DNA from: Neobacillus drentensis NBRC 102427
Lineage (GTDB): Bacteria; Bacillota; Bacilli; Bacillales; Cytobacillaceae
Reading direction: 5' to 3'
DNA length: 64,000 bases
Assembly: GCF_001591445.1 (NCBI RefSeq)
Contig: NZ_BCUX01000029.1
Span: 1-64,000, forward strand
In this document: positions 48,531 through 57,586 of the stretch, piece by piece
Layout: each line of letters starts with the position of its first letter
How positions within the stretch are numbered: position 1 is the stretch's first letter
Program-made: the position numbers and the translations under genes
The notes under the pieces: generated by a model
Database searches by the model: none
Told to the model about the DNA's origin: nothing
Seen by the model: only the letters and a program-made list of their open reading frames with translations

Positions 48531-50033
48531 TTACTTACATATATCAACCTCTAAATCAGTTACAGGCCACCAGAAGTAACCGTCTTTTTCTAACAGCTCA
48601 TCCACCTCTTTAGGTCCCATCGTCCCGGATTGATAATTAGGGAAGTAGTCAGCCTTTGTGCTTTCCCAAACCGCCGAAATTTTATCTACAAAGCTCCAGG
48701 AATAGGCGACTTCATCCCAATGGGTGAAATTCGTAGCATCGCCGCGCATGCAATCTAAAAGGAGTTTCTCATAACCTTCAGGTGTATTCATCGCATGGAT
48801 GCCTGTATTGGCAAAGCTTAATTTAACCTCTTGTGCATCCAAATGTCCACCCGCTTTCTTGGCGTTTAAGTGCAGGGTAATTCCCTCTTCGGGTTGAATA
48901 TGAATGACCAGGAGGTTCGGATTTAACATTTTTTCTGTTTGGTAATATAAATTCATCGGAATATCTTTAAATTGAATGACAATTTTTGTTGATTTTGTCG
49001 ACATTCTTTTTCCAGTTCGAATGTAAAATGGCACACCAGCCCAACGGAAATTATCAATCATGATTTTACCAGCAACAAAGGTTTCAGTATTCGATTCTTT
49101 GTCCACCATTGTTTCCTCACGATAGGCAGGAACCTGAACATCCTCAACTGTGCCCTCACCGTACTGTCCGCGAACAAAATATTCATTTACTTGTTCCCCC
49201 TCAACCGTGCGAAGAGCTCGAAATACACGAACCTTTTCAGATCGGATTTCATCGGTAGTAAGGTTAATAGGCGGTTCCATCGCAAGCAATGCCACCATTT
49301 GCATCATATGGTTTTGCAGCATATCTCTAAGAGCTCCGCTTGTTTCATAATAACGGCCGCGTTCTTCCACCCCGAGGACCTCACTGGAGGTAATTTGAAT
49401 GTTTGAGATATAGCGGTTATTCCAAAGCGGTTCAAAAATAGCATTGGCGAAACGGATTACCTCGATATTTCGAACCATTTCTTTGCCCAAATAATGATCG
49501 ATACGATACACTTCTTTTTCTAGAAATGCACTCCTGATTTGCTTATTTAGCTCGATTGCAGATGCTAAGTCATGTCCAAATGGCTTCTCAATCACAAGTC
49601 GTTTATAGCCTTTTACTTCTGTCAGTTTATCTGATTTTAAATGCAGAGCGATGGTTCCAAAAAATTCAGGGGCCATGGCGAGATAAAAAATGCGATTGCC
49701 TTCTAATTGATAATGTTCATCAATTTCATCTGCCAAATTTTTTAACATGGCATATGAATTGGAATCAGAGACATCATGTGATTGATAGTAAAAATGGGAG
49801 GTGAATTCATCAATCCTGTCTTTTTTTCCTAATGCAGATAAGACGGAGTCTCTAACAGAATGTTGAAACTCTTCGGTAGAAAGGGATCTTCTTGCCACGC
49901 CAACAACTGCAAATTTATTTAATTTACCTTTCTCAAATAACCGGTATAAGGAAGGAAACAACTTCCGTTTTGCTAAATCACCAGTCGCACCAAAAATCAT
50001 AATTAATGAAGTCACGTTTCCAGTTTGCGTCAA
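48531..50033 (-). CDS. zwf: Glucose-6-phosphate dehydrogenase
   Basis: A 500-residue NADP-dependent enzyme, first step of the oxidative pentose phosphate pathway. NADP loop FGATGDLAKRKLFPSLY (about 14-30), active-site RIDHYLGKEMVRNI and IEKPFGHDL are present. In B. subtilis a phosphogluconate dehydrogenase gene (gndA) lies beside zwf; here dinB is the direct neighbour and no gnd gene occurs in the window. Divergent from rnz. Confidence 0.97.
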   Translation of the reverse strand: MTQTGNVTSLIMIFGATGDLAKRKLFPSLYRLFEKGKLNKFAVVGVARRSLSTEEFQHSVRDSVLSALGKKDRIDEFTSHFYYQSHDVSDSNSYAMLKNLADEIDEHYQLEGNRIFYLAMAPEFFGTIALHLKSDKLTEVKGYKRLVIEKPFGHDLASAIELNKQIRSAFLEKEVYRIDHYLGKEMVRNIEVIRFANAIFEPLWNNRYISNIQITSSEVLGVEERGRYYETSGALRDMLQNHMMQMVALLAMEPPINLTTDEIRSEKVRVFRALRTVEGEQVNEYFVRGQYGEGTVEDVQVPAYREETMVDKESNTETFVAGKIMIDNFRWAGVPFYIRTGKRMSTKSTKIVIQFKDIPMNLYYQTEKMLNPNLLVIHIQPEEGITLHLNAKKAGGHLDAQEVKLSFANTGIHAMNTPEGYEKLLLDCMRGDATNFTHWDEVAYSWSFVDKISAVWESTKADYFPNYQSGTMGPKEVDELLEKDGYFWWPVTDLEVDICK

Positions 50034-50270
50034 AGTAAAGCCCTCTTTTCTAGTTATGTAATTTGTTTATTCAATAAATATCGCATTCATTGATTTTATA
50101 GTATTCCGTTAGCCTTCGCAAAAATAAAACTCCAAGTCACGATTATTTTTCACTTAATAGTCTGTGTTATTCACTTATTTCTTAAAGATCCTCTAGGGAG
50201 AAATTGATTTCTTTTTGTGCTATATTAACAATATTGGATAAAAGGAACGGATTGAGAGGAGCTATTATTA

Positions 50271-51194
50271 GTGGACATATTTTTCCTGGGAACAGGGGCT
50301 GGAATGCCGGCAAAACTTCGCAATGTAACGTCAATCGCACTGAAATTGTTAGAAGAGCGGGGGGCGGTTTGGTTATTTGATGCCGGGGAGGCTACCCAGC
50401 ATCAAATTCTGCATACATCGATTAAACCACGCCGGATTGAAAAGATCTTTATTACCCATCTTCATGGTGACCATATCTATGGCCTGCCTGGTTTATTATC
50501 AAGCCGCTCTTTTCAAGGCGGGGAATCTGAGGTAACGGTTTATGGACCTAAAGGGATTAAAGACTATATTCATGTCAGCCTTTCATTAAGCCAGACCTAT
50601 TTGAAATACCCGCTTGATGTCATTGAGATTGACGAAGGAATGATTTTTGAAGATGAGCAGTTTACGGTGGAATCCCTCAGGCTTGATCATGGAATCCCCT
50701 CGTACGGGTATCGAATCGTCGAAAAGGATCGTCCCGGAACCTTACTTGCAGATAAGCTAAAGGAAGCGGGTGTACAGCCGGGACCTATTTTTAGAAAAAT
50801 TAAAAATGGTGAAATCGTTACCCTTGAAGATGGCAGGACTATTGATCCGAATCAGTTTCTTGGTCCTGAACAGAAGGGGAGAATTGTCACAATATTAGGG
50901 GACACACGGTACTGCGAAAATGCGATTTCATTGGCTGAAAATGCAGATCTTTTGGTTCATGAAGCGACTTTTTCAGCGGGTGAAGAAAGACTTGCCCACG
51001 ACTATTTTCATTCGACCACGCATCAGGCGGCGGAAGTTGCAACCAAGGCTGGCTGTAAGCAATTGTGCATAACTCACATTAGCTCCCGTTATGATCGAAA
51101 TGCTTGGCAAGAATTAGTGGCTGAGGCAAAGGAAGTATTTCCGAATACAGATATTGCCGAGGATTTTAAAGAAATAAATCTGCCACTAAAGTAA
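50271..51194 (+). CDS. rnz: Ribonuclease Z
   Basis: A 307-residue metallo-beta-lactamase-fold endonuclease that trims tRNA 3' ends on precursors without CCA. Zn motif [20 protein letters not shown] (about 60-79), [11 protein letters not shown] and ITHISSRY are typical. GTG start behind GAGGAG. Its place after zwf matches B. subtilis yqjK. Confidence 0.96.
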   Translation: MDIFFLGTGAGMPAKLRNVTSIALKLLEERGAVWLFDAGEATQHQILHTSIKPRRIEKIFITHLHGDHIYGLPGLLSSRSFQGGESEVTVYGPKGIKDYIHVSLSLSQTYLKYPLDVIEIDEGMIFEDEQFTVESLRLDHGIPSYGYRIVEKDRPGTLLADKLKEAGVQPGPIFRKIKNGEIVTLEDGRTIDPNQFLGPEQKGRIVTILGDTRYCENAISLAENADLLVHEATFSAGEERLAHDYFHSTTHQAAEVATKAGCKQLCITHISSRYDRNAWQELVAEAKEVFPNTDIAEDFKEINLPLK

Positions 51195-51199
51195 TTTAA

Positions 51200-51234
51200 A
51201 AACGCACTTACCTCAAAAATAGGTAAGTGCGTTT
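51200..51234. terminator. Hairpin between rnz and the glycosyltransferase gene
   Basis: AAACGCACTTACCT (51200-51213) and AGGTAAGTGCGTTT (51221-51234) form a perfect 14-base stem between converging genes. T-runs are short, but the position and strength suit a bidirectional terminator. Confidence 0.8.
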
Positions 51235-51274
51235 GAAATAAACGGGAAAAACCCAGCCCCAAAAAATCAAGCTA

Positions 51275-52414
51275 CTACTCTTTTTCCCTTAGTTCACTTA
51301 AACGATAGGTGGTCCCCCTCCAGACAATTCCCCCACGCTTAAAGGTAAGAAAACTTGCCCGTATGATCGAATAAATAAACAGCAAGGCAGTAATTGGAAA
51401 GACTAAAAACATCAAAGGGGAGAATAAGGTTAATTTTTTTATGACCACCACATAAAGTATTCCGCAAAGCACGATATTCCCGATGCTTAATAGTGCAACC
51501 ATTTTGTTTCCTGAAAAAATCATTACAAAGGGCAGTACGTTGGTGATAAATACCCCTAGTATTGCAAAGATTATCATGCTGATTCGGTAATGTAATCCGG
51601 CAAATGTGTTCTTCTCTAGACCGATGAAAGCTTCTTTTAAACTTCCATACCATTCCACTTCGATTAAATGCAGTGCAGTCACAATTCTTTGGCGGTAGCC
51701 GGCTTTTTTCATTTTCATCCCAAGTTGCAAATCATCGTCCGGACGCATTTTTATTTTCTCATGTGTTCCAAACGTTTCATACGCCTCTTTCAAAACCAGA
51801 TTAAACGCACCAATCCCCGTGCCAATTTTTGATTTTGGATTATTTGCTAACCAAGGGCGTTTAAAGTAAGAAAAACCAAACAGGAAAAAAGCAACAAATG
51901 TCTTTAACCAAAAAACTTTCGCGCTTAGGTTTGGCGCCGCGGTTAGGTGGTCCAGCTCGTTTCTTTCAAAATAATGAAGTGCTTTTGCGAAGGCCTGTTG
52001 CTCGTATTTTATGTCAGCATCGGTAAACAACAGCCATTTACCTGATGCCTGAAGCGTGCCCCTATATAAGGCGTTATTCTTTCCAAGCCAGCCCTCGGGC
52101 AATTGTTCAATATGGATGACCCTTATTCGCGAGTCCCTTTTTGTTAATTCTTCCATGATGGTTCCAGTTGTGTCAGTTGACCGATCATTAACAAGAATCC
52201 ATTCCACATTTTTGTACGTTTGCTCCAACTGGCTGAGGATACTTGCTGCTATTTGTTTCTCCTCATTACGGGCGGCAACGACTACCGATAATAGTGGTCC
52301 AAGTTCCAAGTCCTTTTCCTTTTCCAGTGGATCTATTTTTCGTAACCCAATCAGCCCATCGAAAAGAAAAACAATCCAGACTAGAATTCCTAAAGAAAAT
52401 AAGATGGTTAGCAT
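51275..52414 (-). CDS. Membrane glycosyltransferase, family 2
   Basis: A 379-residue GT2 enzyme. An N-terminal transmembrane helix (LTILFSLGILVWIVFLFDG) is followed by the nucleotide-sugar domain with SVVVAARNEEKQIAASILSQL, VNDRSTDTTG and the DAD-type FTDADIKYE, then three hydrophobic segments at the C terminus. From memory it resembles CrtQ/HpnB-like enzymes that glycosylate lipids such as carotenoid acids or hopanoids. The acceptor is unknown, and no carotenoid or hopanoid genes are nearby. Confidence 0.75.
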   Translation of the reverse strand: MLTILFSLGILVWIVFLFDGLIGLRKIDPLEKEKDLELGPLLSVVVAARNEEKQIAASILSQLEQTYKNVEWILVNDRSTDTTGTIMEELTKRDSRIRVIHIEQLPEGWLGKNNALYRGTLQASGKWLLFTDADIKYEQQAFAKALHYFERNELDHLTAAPNLSAKVFWLKTFVAFFLFGFSYFKRPWLANNPKSKIGTGIGAFNLVLKEAYETFGTHEKIKMRPDDDLQLGMKMKKAGYRQRIVTALHLIEVEWYGSLKEAFIGLEKNTFAGLHYRISMIIFAILGVFITNVLPFVMIFSGNKMVALLSIGNIVLCGILYVVVIKKLTLFSPLMFLVFPITALLFIYSIIRASFLTFKRGGIVWRGTTYRLSELREKE

Positions 52415-52474
52415 GCCCTACACTTCCCTATTGCCTTTTTTACTAGTGTAATGTAATCAGGGCAAAAATCAAAT

Positions 52475-53320
52475 TTAGGAAGGCTGCTCTGCAGTTCGAA
52501 GCTTGGAACTTAATTCAGCTCCCATTTTTTTGGATTGGGCAGTTGCTGCTTTAATGCATGAGATAAATGCCTGCTGGACTCCGTGTTCTTCTAGAACTCT
52601 AATGCCAGCTTCGGTTGTTCCTCCCGGGCTTGTTACTTCTTTGCGCAGCTGTGTAGATGATTTGCTTGAGTTTTTCACCATCTCTGCTGCGCCAAGTAGT
52701 GTTTGAACAATTAATTCACTGGCCATTTCCTTGTCCAGGCCCACTTCAACGGCACTTTTCTCCATGGCTTCGATTAGATAATAAATATAGGCAGGTCCAC
52801 TCCCGGAGAGCCCAGTAACGGCATCTAACTGTTCCTCTTCCACGAATGAGGCCAAGCCAACTGTTCTAAATAGGTTTTTGATCGTTTCCAATTGCTGCTC
52901 GGTCACGCGCTGATTTACGGCAACGGCTGTGGCCGATTTTGCAACAGCTGCCGAAGTGTTCGGCATCGACCGTACAATCGGAAGTGGAATTTTTGCCAAT
53001 GTTTCAATTGTATTCATGGAGACCCCGGCTAAGACAGAGACGACGAGCATTTGTTCCGTTAAGTGTTCACGAATTGATTGCATGGCAGTTGCGACGTCCT
53101 TTGGTTTCATAGCTAACATGACAATGTCAGCTTGATTAAATAGTTCATTCAGATTATAAGTCGTTTGAATTCCATACCTTGTTTCTAAGTTAGCTAATCT
53201 TTCTTGATTGGAATTGTTGGTAATCCAGATATTTTTTTTATCTATAAAACCATTTTCGAGAATTCCTGAAATGAATGCTTCAGCCATCGATCCTGCACCT
53301 ATAATTGCGATTTTTTTCAT
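52475..53320 (-). CDS. proI: Pyrroline-5-carboxylate reductase
   Basis: A 281-residue NAD(P)H-dependent reductase, the last step of proline synthesis. The nucleotide loop is IAIIGAGSMAEAFISGIL; the C-terminal ITGLSGSGPAYIYYLIEAM-type region and EVTSPGGTTEAGIRVLEEHGV are diagnostic. Its leader is a proline T-box (53354-53590), which fits regulation by uncharged tRNA-Pro. I use proI from the B. subtilis position (yqjO). ATG behind GAGGAGG. Confidence 0.95.
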   Translation of the reverse strand: MKKIAIIGAGSMAEAFISGILENGFIDKKNIWITNNSNQERLANLETRYGIQTTYNLNELFNQADIVMLAMKPKDVATAMQSIREHLTEQMLVVSVLAGVSMNTIETLAKIPLPIVRSMPNTSAAVAKSATAVAVNQRVTEQQLETIKNLFRTVGLASFVEEEQLDAVTGLSGSGPAYIYYLIEAMEKSAVEVGLDKEMASELIVQTLLGAAEMVKNSSKSSTQLRKEVTSPGGTTEAGIRVLEEHGVQQAFISCIKAATAQSKKMGAELSSKLRTAEQPS

Positions 53321-53353
53321 GAATATTCCTCCTCTTATTTTTCAAACAAAAAC

Positions 53354-53590
53354 AAAAAGACCTCTCATCCGTAAAGGACGAAAGGTCTAGCTTCCGTGGT
53401 ACCACCTTCATTTACCCTTGCTTAAATTTCAATAAGGGATTACTCGAATCCTATAACGCCGGACGTGCGTTAGGTTTTCCTAAGTGCTCCTAAGGTAGGT
53501 TCAATGATTAAGAGGGCGGTGAAGTCTTTCAGCCATCGAACTTCACTCTCTAGCGCCATTTCTCATTTACTGGTCTTATTCATCGCTTTA
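53354..53590 (-). promoter_or_regulatory. T-box riboswitch, proline specifier, controlling proI
   Basis: Minus-strand leader. The T-box sequence AAGGTGGTACCACGG (53408-53394) is followed by a terminator, AGACCTTTCGTCC pairing with GGATGAGAGGTCT, and a T-run (53388-53354). Upstream is a stem I with AGAGAGTGAAG and CTTCAC arms. The 3' side of its specifier loop reads GAA-CCT-ACC, with CCT, a proline codon, at 53499-53497. The bulge TGGT can pair with the 3' end of tRNA-Pro. Uncharged tRNA-Pro should allow readthrough into proI. Confidence 0.92.
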
Positions 53591-53611
53591 ACGAATCAAA
53601 TTTTACTAGTG

Positions 53612-53641
53612 ATTATGCAAGATAAACATCCTATCTGTCAA
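53612..53641 (-). promoter_or_regulatory. Probable sigma-A promoter of the proI T-box leader
   Basis: On the minus strand TTGACA (53641-53636), an 18-base spacer and CATAAT (53617-53612), preceded by TTG. It lies just upstream of the predicted T-box start. The rest of 53642-53805 shows no gene; a plus-strand open frame at 53504-53725 is a shadow over the T-box. Confidence 0.6.
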
Positions 53642-53805
53642 GAGTTAAGTTTATTGAATTTTTTATTTTTTCTAAAAAGTTATGCAGAAATAATGACAAT
53701 TGACTTAAAAATGGTTACACTTTAATTTATACAATAAATGTCACATAATGTTCATATCTATACAATCGAATTCTTTATTTGAGAATAATGTAAGGGGATT
53801 TAGAA

Positions 53806-54768
53806 ATGACAGAATGGAAAGATGGAATTGCCAAAATTACGGTGCCGACTCCTTTTGCGGTCGGGGATGTCAATGTCTATTTGGTTAAAGGTGAGCGTTT
53901 AACACTCGTTGACGCGGGCGTAAAAACGGAACAGTCCTGGGAGTCGCTTAAGGAACAAATGGGGAAATTAGGATTAAGCCCTGCCGATATCGAGCAGGTG
54001 GTCCTAACACATCACCACCCTGATCATGTGGGGATGCTGGACTTTTTTCCGGATTCCTTAGAAGTATATGGTCATCATTTGAATGAACGATGGATTCATC
54101 AAACAGAAGCCTTTTTTCAAGAACAAGAAGAATTCTTCCGTGTTCACTTTCTAAAGTTTGGTCTGCCTGAGGAATATTTTCCGTTACTGTCTAAGTTAAG
54201 AAAAACATTGAAATATTCATGTAACCGCTCATTGACTGGACATCTTGTTGAGGGAATGAGACCTCCAGGGCTAAAGGAGTGGCAGGTAATTGAAACACCT
54301 GGTCATGCCCAAAGCCATATTGCACTTTACCGGGAAAAGGATGGCATTTTGATCGGTGGAGATTTAATTTTAGCTCATATTTCACCGAATCCCTTGCTTG
54401 AGCCGCCTGCCCCAGGTGAAGCAGAAAGACCGAAGCCGCTGCTGCAGCATAATGACTCCATGAGGAAGCTGCTTTCGTATCCGATTCAATGTGTCTACAC
54501 AGGTCATGGTGAGGAGGTCTACAAGTTAGCAGAGCTGATTGAAAAGCGGCTGAAACGCCAACACGAGCGGGCAATGACGGTCCATAGCTGGTTAAAAGAA
54601 GAAGAGCTGACCGTATTTGATATTTGTAAACGACTGTTCCCGTCGGTATATCAGCGCGAACTGATGCTAACCATTTCGGAAACAGTGGCACAACTTGACT
54701 ATTTATCATCTATCGGGGAGATTAGTAGTAAGGATACTAAACCCGTGCTTTATCAAGCTAAACTATAA
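53806..54768 (+). CDS. yqjP: MBL fold metallo-hydrolase YqjP
   Basis: A 320-residue metallo-beta-lactamase-fold hydrolase. Zn ligands: LTHHHPDHVGML (about 65-76), ETPGHAQSHIALY, GGDLIL and YTGHGE. The C-terminal part (from about 245) is a helical extension typical of the LACTB2-like branch. The substrate is unknown. The next gene, an SDR enzyme, is 33 bases away, as yqjP-yqjQ in B. subtilis. Confidence 0.88.
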   Translation: MTEWKDGIAKITVPTPFAVGDVNVYLVKGERLTLVDAGVKTEQSWESLKEQMGKLGLSPADIEQVVLTHHHPDHVGMLDFFPDSLEVYGHHLNERWIHQTEAFFQEQEEFFRVHFLKFGLPEEYFPLLSKLRKTLKYSCNRSLTGHLVEGMRPPGLKEWQVIETPGHAQSHIALYREKDGILIGGDLILAHISPNPLLEPPAPGEAERPKPLLQHNDSMRKLLSYPIQCVYTGHGEEVYKLAELIEKRLKRQHERAMTVHSWLKEEELTVFDICKRLFPSVYQRELMLTISETVAQLDYLSSIGEISSKDTKPVLYQAKL

Positions 54769-54801
54769 GCAGCGGCGGATCAACTCAGATGAGGTGTAGA
54801 A

Positions 54802-55599
54802 ATGGTTAGAGAACAATTAAAAGGTAAAAGTATTGTGATCACGGGTGCTTCAGGGGGAATCGGAGCGGAAATCGCTAAGCTTTGTGCAGCAAGCGGTGCC
54901 AATCTTGTTCTGCTTGCACGAAGTATTGGCAAGCTTGAACAATTGCAAACGGAGCTCCAGCAAAAGCATCAGATTAAAGTGGCTGTTTATCAGCTGGATG
55001 TGTCGGATACAGCTCAGGTACAGGCGGTTTTTCAACGGATCTTCGATACCATCGGAGAGATTGATATTCTTGTCAATAATGCCGGCTTTGGAATTTTCAA
55101 GGAAGCTCATTTGGCAACAATGGATGAAATCAAGGGAATGTTTGATGTCAATGTTGTCGGGCTTATGGCCTGCACAAGCATGGTGCTGCCGAAAATGCGG
55201 GACAGGCGCTTTGGTCATATTATTAATATTGCCTCACAGGCTGGGAAAATTGCCACTCCTAAATCGAGTGTCTATTCAGCCTCGAAGCATGCTGTTCTTG
55301 GTTACACGAACTCACTGCGAATGGAGCTTTCTGACTACAATGTACAAGTGACTTCGGTGAACCCTGGGCCAATTGCCACTAACTTTTTTAACATAGCCGA
55401 TGAAAAAGGCACCTATGTTAAAAATGTGCAAAGATTTATGCTTCAGCCTGAATATGTCGCCCAAAAAGTCGTTGATAGTATGCTGACGAAAACAAGGGAG
55501 ATTAATTTGCCAGGCTGGATGAATATGGGGAGCGTTGTGTACGTCCTCTTTCCTCGGCTATTTGAGCGGATAGGAAAACGGGTGCTTAATCGGAAATAG
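54802..55599 (+). CDS. yqjQ: Short-chain dehydrogenase/reductase YqjQ
   Basis: A 265-residue classical SDR. Cofactor loop TGASGGIGAEIA (about 14-25), NNAGFG, and the catalytic Ser-Tyr-Lys with INIASQAG and VYSASKHA. NADP preference is likely because an Arg (ARSIGK) follows the second strand. The substrate is unknown; a lipid or ketone is plausible. It is probably cotranscribed with yqjP. Confidence 0.9.
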   Translation: MVREQLKGKSIVITGASGGIGAEIAKLCAASGANLVLLARSIGKLEQLQTELQQKHQIKVAVYQLDVSDTAQVQAVFQRIFDTIGEIDILVNNAGFGIFKEAHLATMDEIKGMFDVNVVGLMACTSMVLPKMRDRRFGHIINIASQAGKIATPKSSVYSASKHAVLGYTNSLRMELSDYNVQVTSVNPGPIATNFFNIADEKGTYVKNVQRFMLQPEYVAQKVVDSMLTKTREINLPGWMNMGSVVYVLFPRLFERIGKRVLNRK

Positions 55600-55666
55600 A
55601 TTGTTATTTTTTTATTTAAGGTTAGGCTCTGTTATATCTGAATGTTGATTTCACGGTATATGAAAA

Positions 55667-55740
55667 ATAAACGGAGAAATTCCGGCTAAATTGGGAAATA
55701 CCCATATTTCCTTAAAAATAAGGGGAGTTTTTCCGTTTAT
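55667..55740. repeat. 74-base palindromic intergenic repeat, copy 1
   Basis: The left end ATAAACGGAGAAATTCC (55667-55683) and the reverse complement of the right end, ATAAACGGAAAAACTCC (55740-55724), agree at 15 of 17 positions. The interior holds a further small dyad (GGGAAATACCCATATTTCC). It has no coding support. The 55600-55924 spacer after yqjQ consists mainly of this copy and a diverged second one. Confidence 0.6.
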
Positions 55741-55780
55741 ATCATCCAAATCTTTGGATTTTGTCTTATTTAGAGCAGTT

Positions 55781-55852
55781 AATCGGAATATCTCCTCTTA
55801 TATTCGCTTCTAAGGTTCCCCTAAATACATTAGCAGGAAATTCTCCGCCTAT
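55781..55852. repeat. Diverged second copy of the palindromic repeat, inverted
   Basis: Read on the minus strand, its outer end ATAGGCGGAGAATTTCC with TGCTAAT resembles the left end of copy 1 (ATAAACGGAGAAATTCC with GGCTAAA). The other end, AATCGGAATATCTCC, resembles the copy 1 right end. The two copies lie 40 bases apart in opposite orientation. Confidence 0.45.
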
Positions 55853-55924
55853 GAATTCTCATAATGAGTTTGAATATATCGGTTTCTCCAACAAATAATG
55901 AATTAAATTTTGATCCATCATACG

Positions 55925-55959
55925 ACCGCACTGTGATTTTTTCACTAGCGCGGTTTTTT
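55925..55959 (+). terminator. Probable terminator downstream of yqjQ
   Basis: ACCGC (55925-55929) with GCGGT (55950-55954) and an inner GTGA/TCAC pair, followed by TTTTTT. Imperfect stem, but the T-run is good. It lies between converging yqjQ and yqzH. Confidence 0.7.
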
Positions 55960-55962
55960 GTA

Positions 55963-56154
55963 TTACTCCGCTAAATATTCATATACCGTATCATTCACAA
56001 TCTCATATAAATCTGCGGTTGGCTCCTCTGCTTTCGTTTGAAGGATCTGGTTGCTTAGCTTTTCCAAATCGTTTTCTCCAATAGGCATTGTCCCCGTCTC
56101 ATAATATTGTTTAAAACAATTTTTGATCATTTTAACCACTAGCTTTTTATCCAT
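55963..56154 (-). CDS. YqzH-like small protein
   Basis: A 63-residue acidic helical protein, beginning MDKKLVVKMIKNCFKQYYE and ending LYEIVNDTVYEYLAE. It resembles the YqzH family of Bacillus from memory (about 68 residues, function unknown). ATG 56154 is chosen because GAGGTG lies eight bases before it; in-frame ATGs at 56160 and 56169 overlap or precede that site. It is divergent from uvrX and shares its upstream region. Confidence 0.7.
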   Translation of the reverse strand: MDKKLVVKMIKNCFKQYYETGTMPIGENDLEKLSNQILQTKAEEPTADLYEIVNDTVYEYLAE

Positions 56155-56228
56155 CAACATGCACCTCACAAACCATTATACTATTTTTCACCTCACTTCC
56201 ATAAAAGAATAGTGTCAAAAAATTTCCA

Positions 56229-56288
56229 TTGAATACGAACGCATATTCGCTTATGATAATGAGTATAATGAAAAGGAACGAATGTTCG
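56229..56288 (+). promoter_or_regulatory. LexA-controlled promoter of uvrX
   Basis: TTGAAT (56229-56234), 17-base spacer, TATGAT (56252-56257). The spacer is filled by CGAACGCATATTCG (56236-56249), one mismatch from the Bacillus LexA box core CGAAC-N4-GTTCG. A second site, GGAACGAATGTTCG (56275-56288), with a perfect GAAC-N4-GTTC core, lies just downstream. This predicts SOS induction. Confidence 0.8.
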
Positions 56289-56312
56289 ATACTCTGATTG
56301 TGAGGGAAAGCC

Positions 56313-57572
56313 ATGGTGGATTACAGCGCATTGCCGCAAAATAAAATTTTATGTGTCGACATGAAGAGCTTTTATGCCAGCTGTTCGGCTGTCATGCGGG
56401 GTCTTGACCCTATGGAGTGTTATTTAGCGGTTGTCGGTCAAAAAGAGCGGCAGGGGAGTATTGTCCTCGCTTCTTCGCCCCGTATGAAAAAAGAATTTGG
56501 TATCAAAACGGGTTCCCGGATGTTTGAAATTCCAAACGACCCCAGGATTGAAATTGTTGAGCCCAAAATGGCAACGTATTTACGGATTGCTACTGAAATT
56601 TCGCGTGTCTTTAACCGCTATGTCCCCAAAGAAGCGATTCATGTCTATAGCGTTGATGAAAGTTTTATAAAAGTGGATGGTGCCCTTCATTTGTGGGGGG
56701 ATGCTCACACAATTGCCAAAAAAATAAGGGATGATATTGAGCGGGAGTTTCAACTGCCATGTGCCGTTGGAATTGGCCCTAACATGTTACTTGCCAAACT
56801 ATGTCTTGATCTTGATGCCAAGAAAAGCGGAGTGGCCGAGTGGACGTATGAAGATGTTCAGACAAAGCTTTGGAATGTGTCACCACTCAGGGAAATGTGG
56901 GGGATTGGCAGGCGAGTCGAAAAAACATTAAATGGGATGGGCATTTTCACTGTCGGTCAGCTTGCCCGCTATGATTTAGAAAAGCTCGAAAAGAAATTCG
57001 GCATCATGGGGAACCAGCTTTACCATCATGCTTGGGGAGTTGATTTGTCGGATTTGGGTGCACCGCTTATCCAAGGACAGATTAGCTTCGGGAAAAGTCA
57101 AATTCTGTTAAGGGACTATAAAGAGGAAGCGGAAATTAAGACGGTCATTTTAGAAATGTGTGAGGAAGTAGCCAGAAGAGCACGAACTCATCGAAAGGCA
57201 GGGAGAACGATTAGTCTCGGAGTCGGCTACAGCCAAGACGAATTTGGCGGCGGTTTTCATCGTTCGAGAAGTATCGGGCAGCCGACCAATGTGACGATGG
57301 AGCTTTACCGTGTGTGTCTGGAATTATTTCATGAGCATTACACTGGGAAGACGGTACGGCAGATTTCAATTGCCATCAGTAATATTGTTGATGATCTAGA
57401 ATTGCAGCTTGATCTTTTCGACATGGGTGCCTATAAGAGGCGCGAGCTTGGCTATGTAGTGGATACGGTTCGCAGACGCTTTGGTTCAAGTTCCTTGTTG
57501 CGCGCGGTTTCATATACAGCTGCTGGAACAGCTAAGCACCGGGCCACGTTAGTTGGAGGACATAAAAGATAG
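56313..57572 (+). CDS. uvrX: Y-family DNA polymerase, UvrX/YqjW type
   Basis: A 419-residue UmuC-like translesion polymerase (PolY2 group). Catalytic acidic motifs are LCVDMKSFYASCSA (about 12-25) and YSVDESFIKVDG (about 113-124). The helix-hairpin-helix is MWGIGRRVEKTLNGMGI. A QLDLF clamp-binding motif lies at about 367-371. Two LexA boxes lie upstream and a YolD-like gene directly downstream, the usual arrangement of this SOS operon. ATG with GAGGG upstream. Confidence 0.94.
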   Translation: MVDYSALPQNKILCVDMKSFYASCSAVMRGLDPMECYLAVVGQKERQGSIVLASSPRMKKEFGIKTGSRMFEIPNDPRIEIVEPKMATYLRIATEISRVFNRYVPKEAIHVYSVDESFIKVDGALHLWGDAHTIAKKIRDDIEREFQLPCAVGIGPNMLLAKLCLDLDAKKSGVAEWTYEDVQTKLWNVSPLREMWGIGRRVEKTLNGMGIFTVGQLARYDLEKLEKKFGIMGNQLYHHAWGVDLSDLGAPLIQGQISFGKSQILLRDYKEEAEIKTVILEMCEEVARRARTHRKAGRTISLGVGYSQDEFGGGFHRSRSIGQPTNVTMELYRVCLELFHEHYTGKTVRQISIAISNIVDDLELQLDLFDMGAYKRRELGYVVDTVRRRFGSSSLLRAVSYTAAGTAKHRATLVGGHKR

Positions 57573-57586
57573 GAGGGAAGAGCCGT

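Noticed and set aside
53504..53725. 73-residue plus-strand frame upstream of yqjP
   Set aside because: Lies over the minus-strand T-box and its promoter; low-complexity hydrophobic translation.
54191..54709. 172-residue minus-strand frame
   Set aside because: Shadow of yqjP; the plus-strand frame has all metal-binding motifs.
54845..55351. 168-residue frame inside yqjQ
   Set aside because: Shadow in another frame; the SDR motifs are in the 54802 frame.
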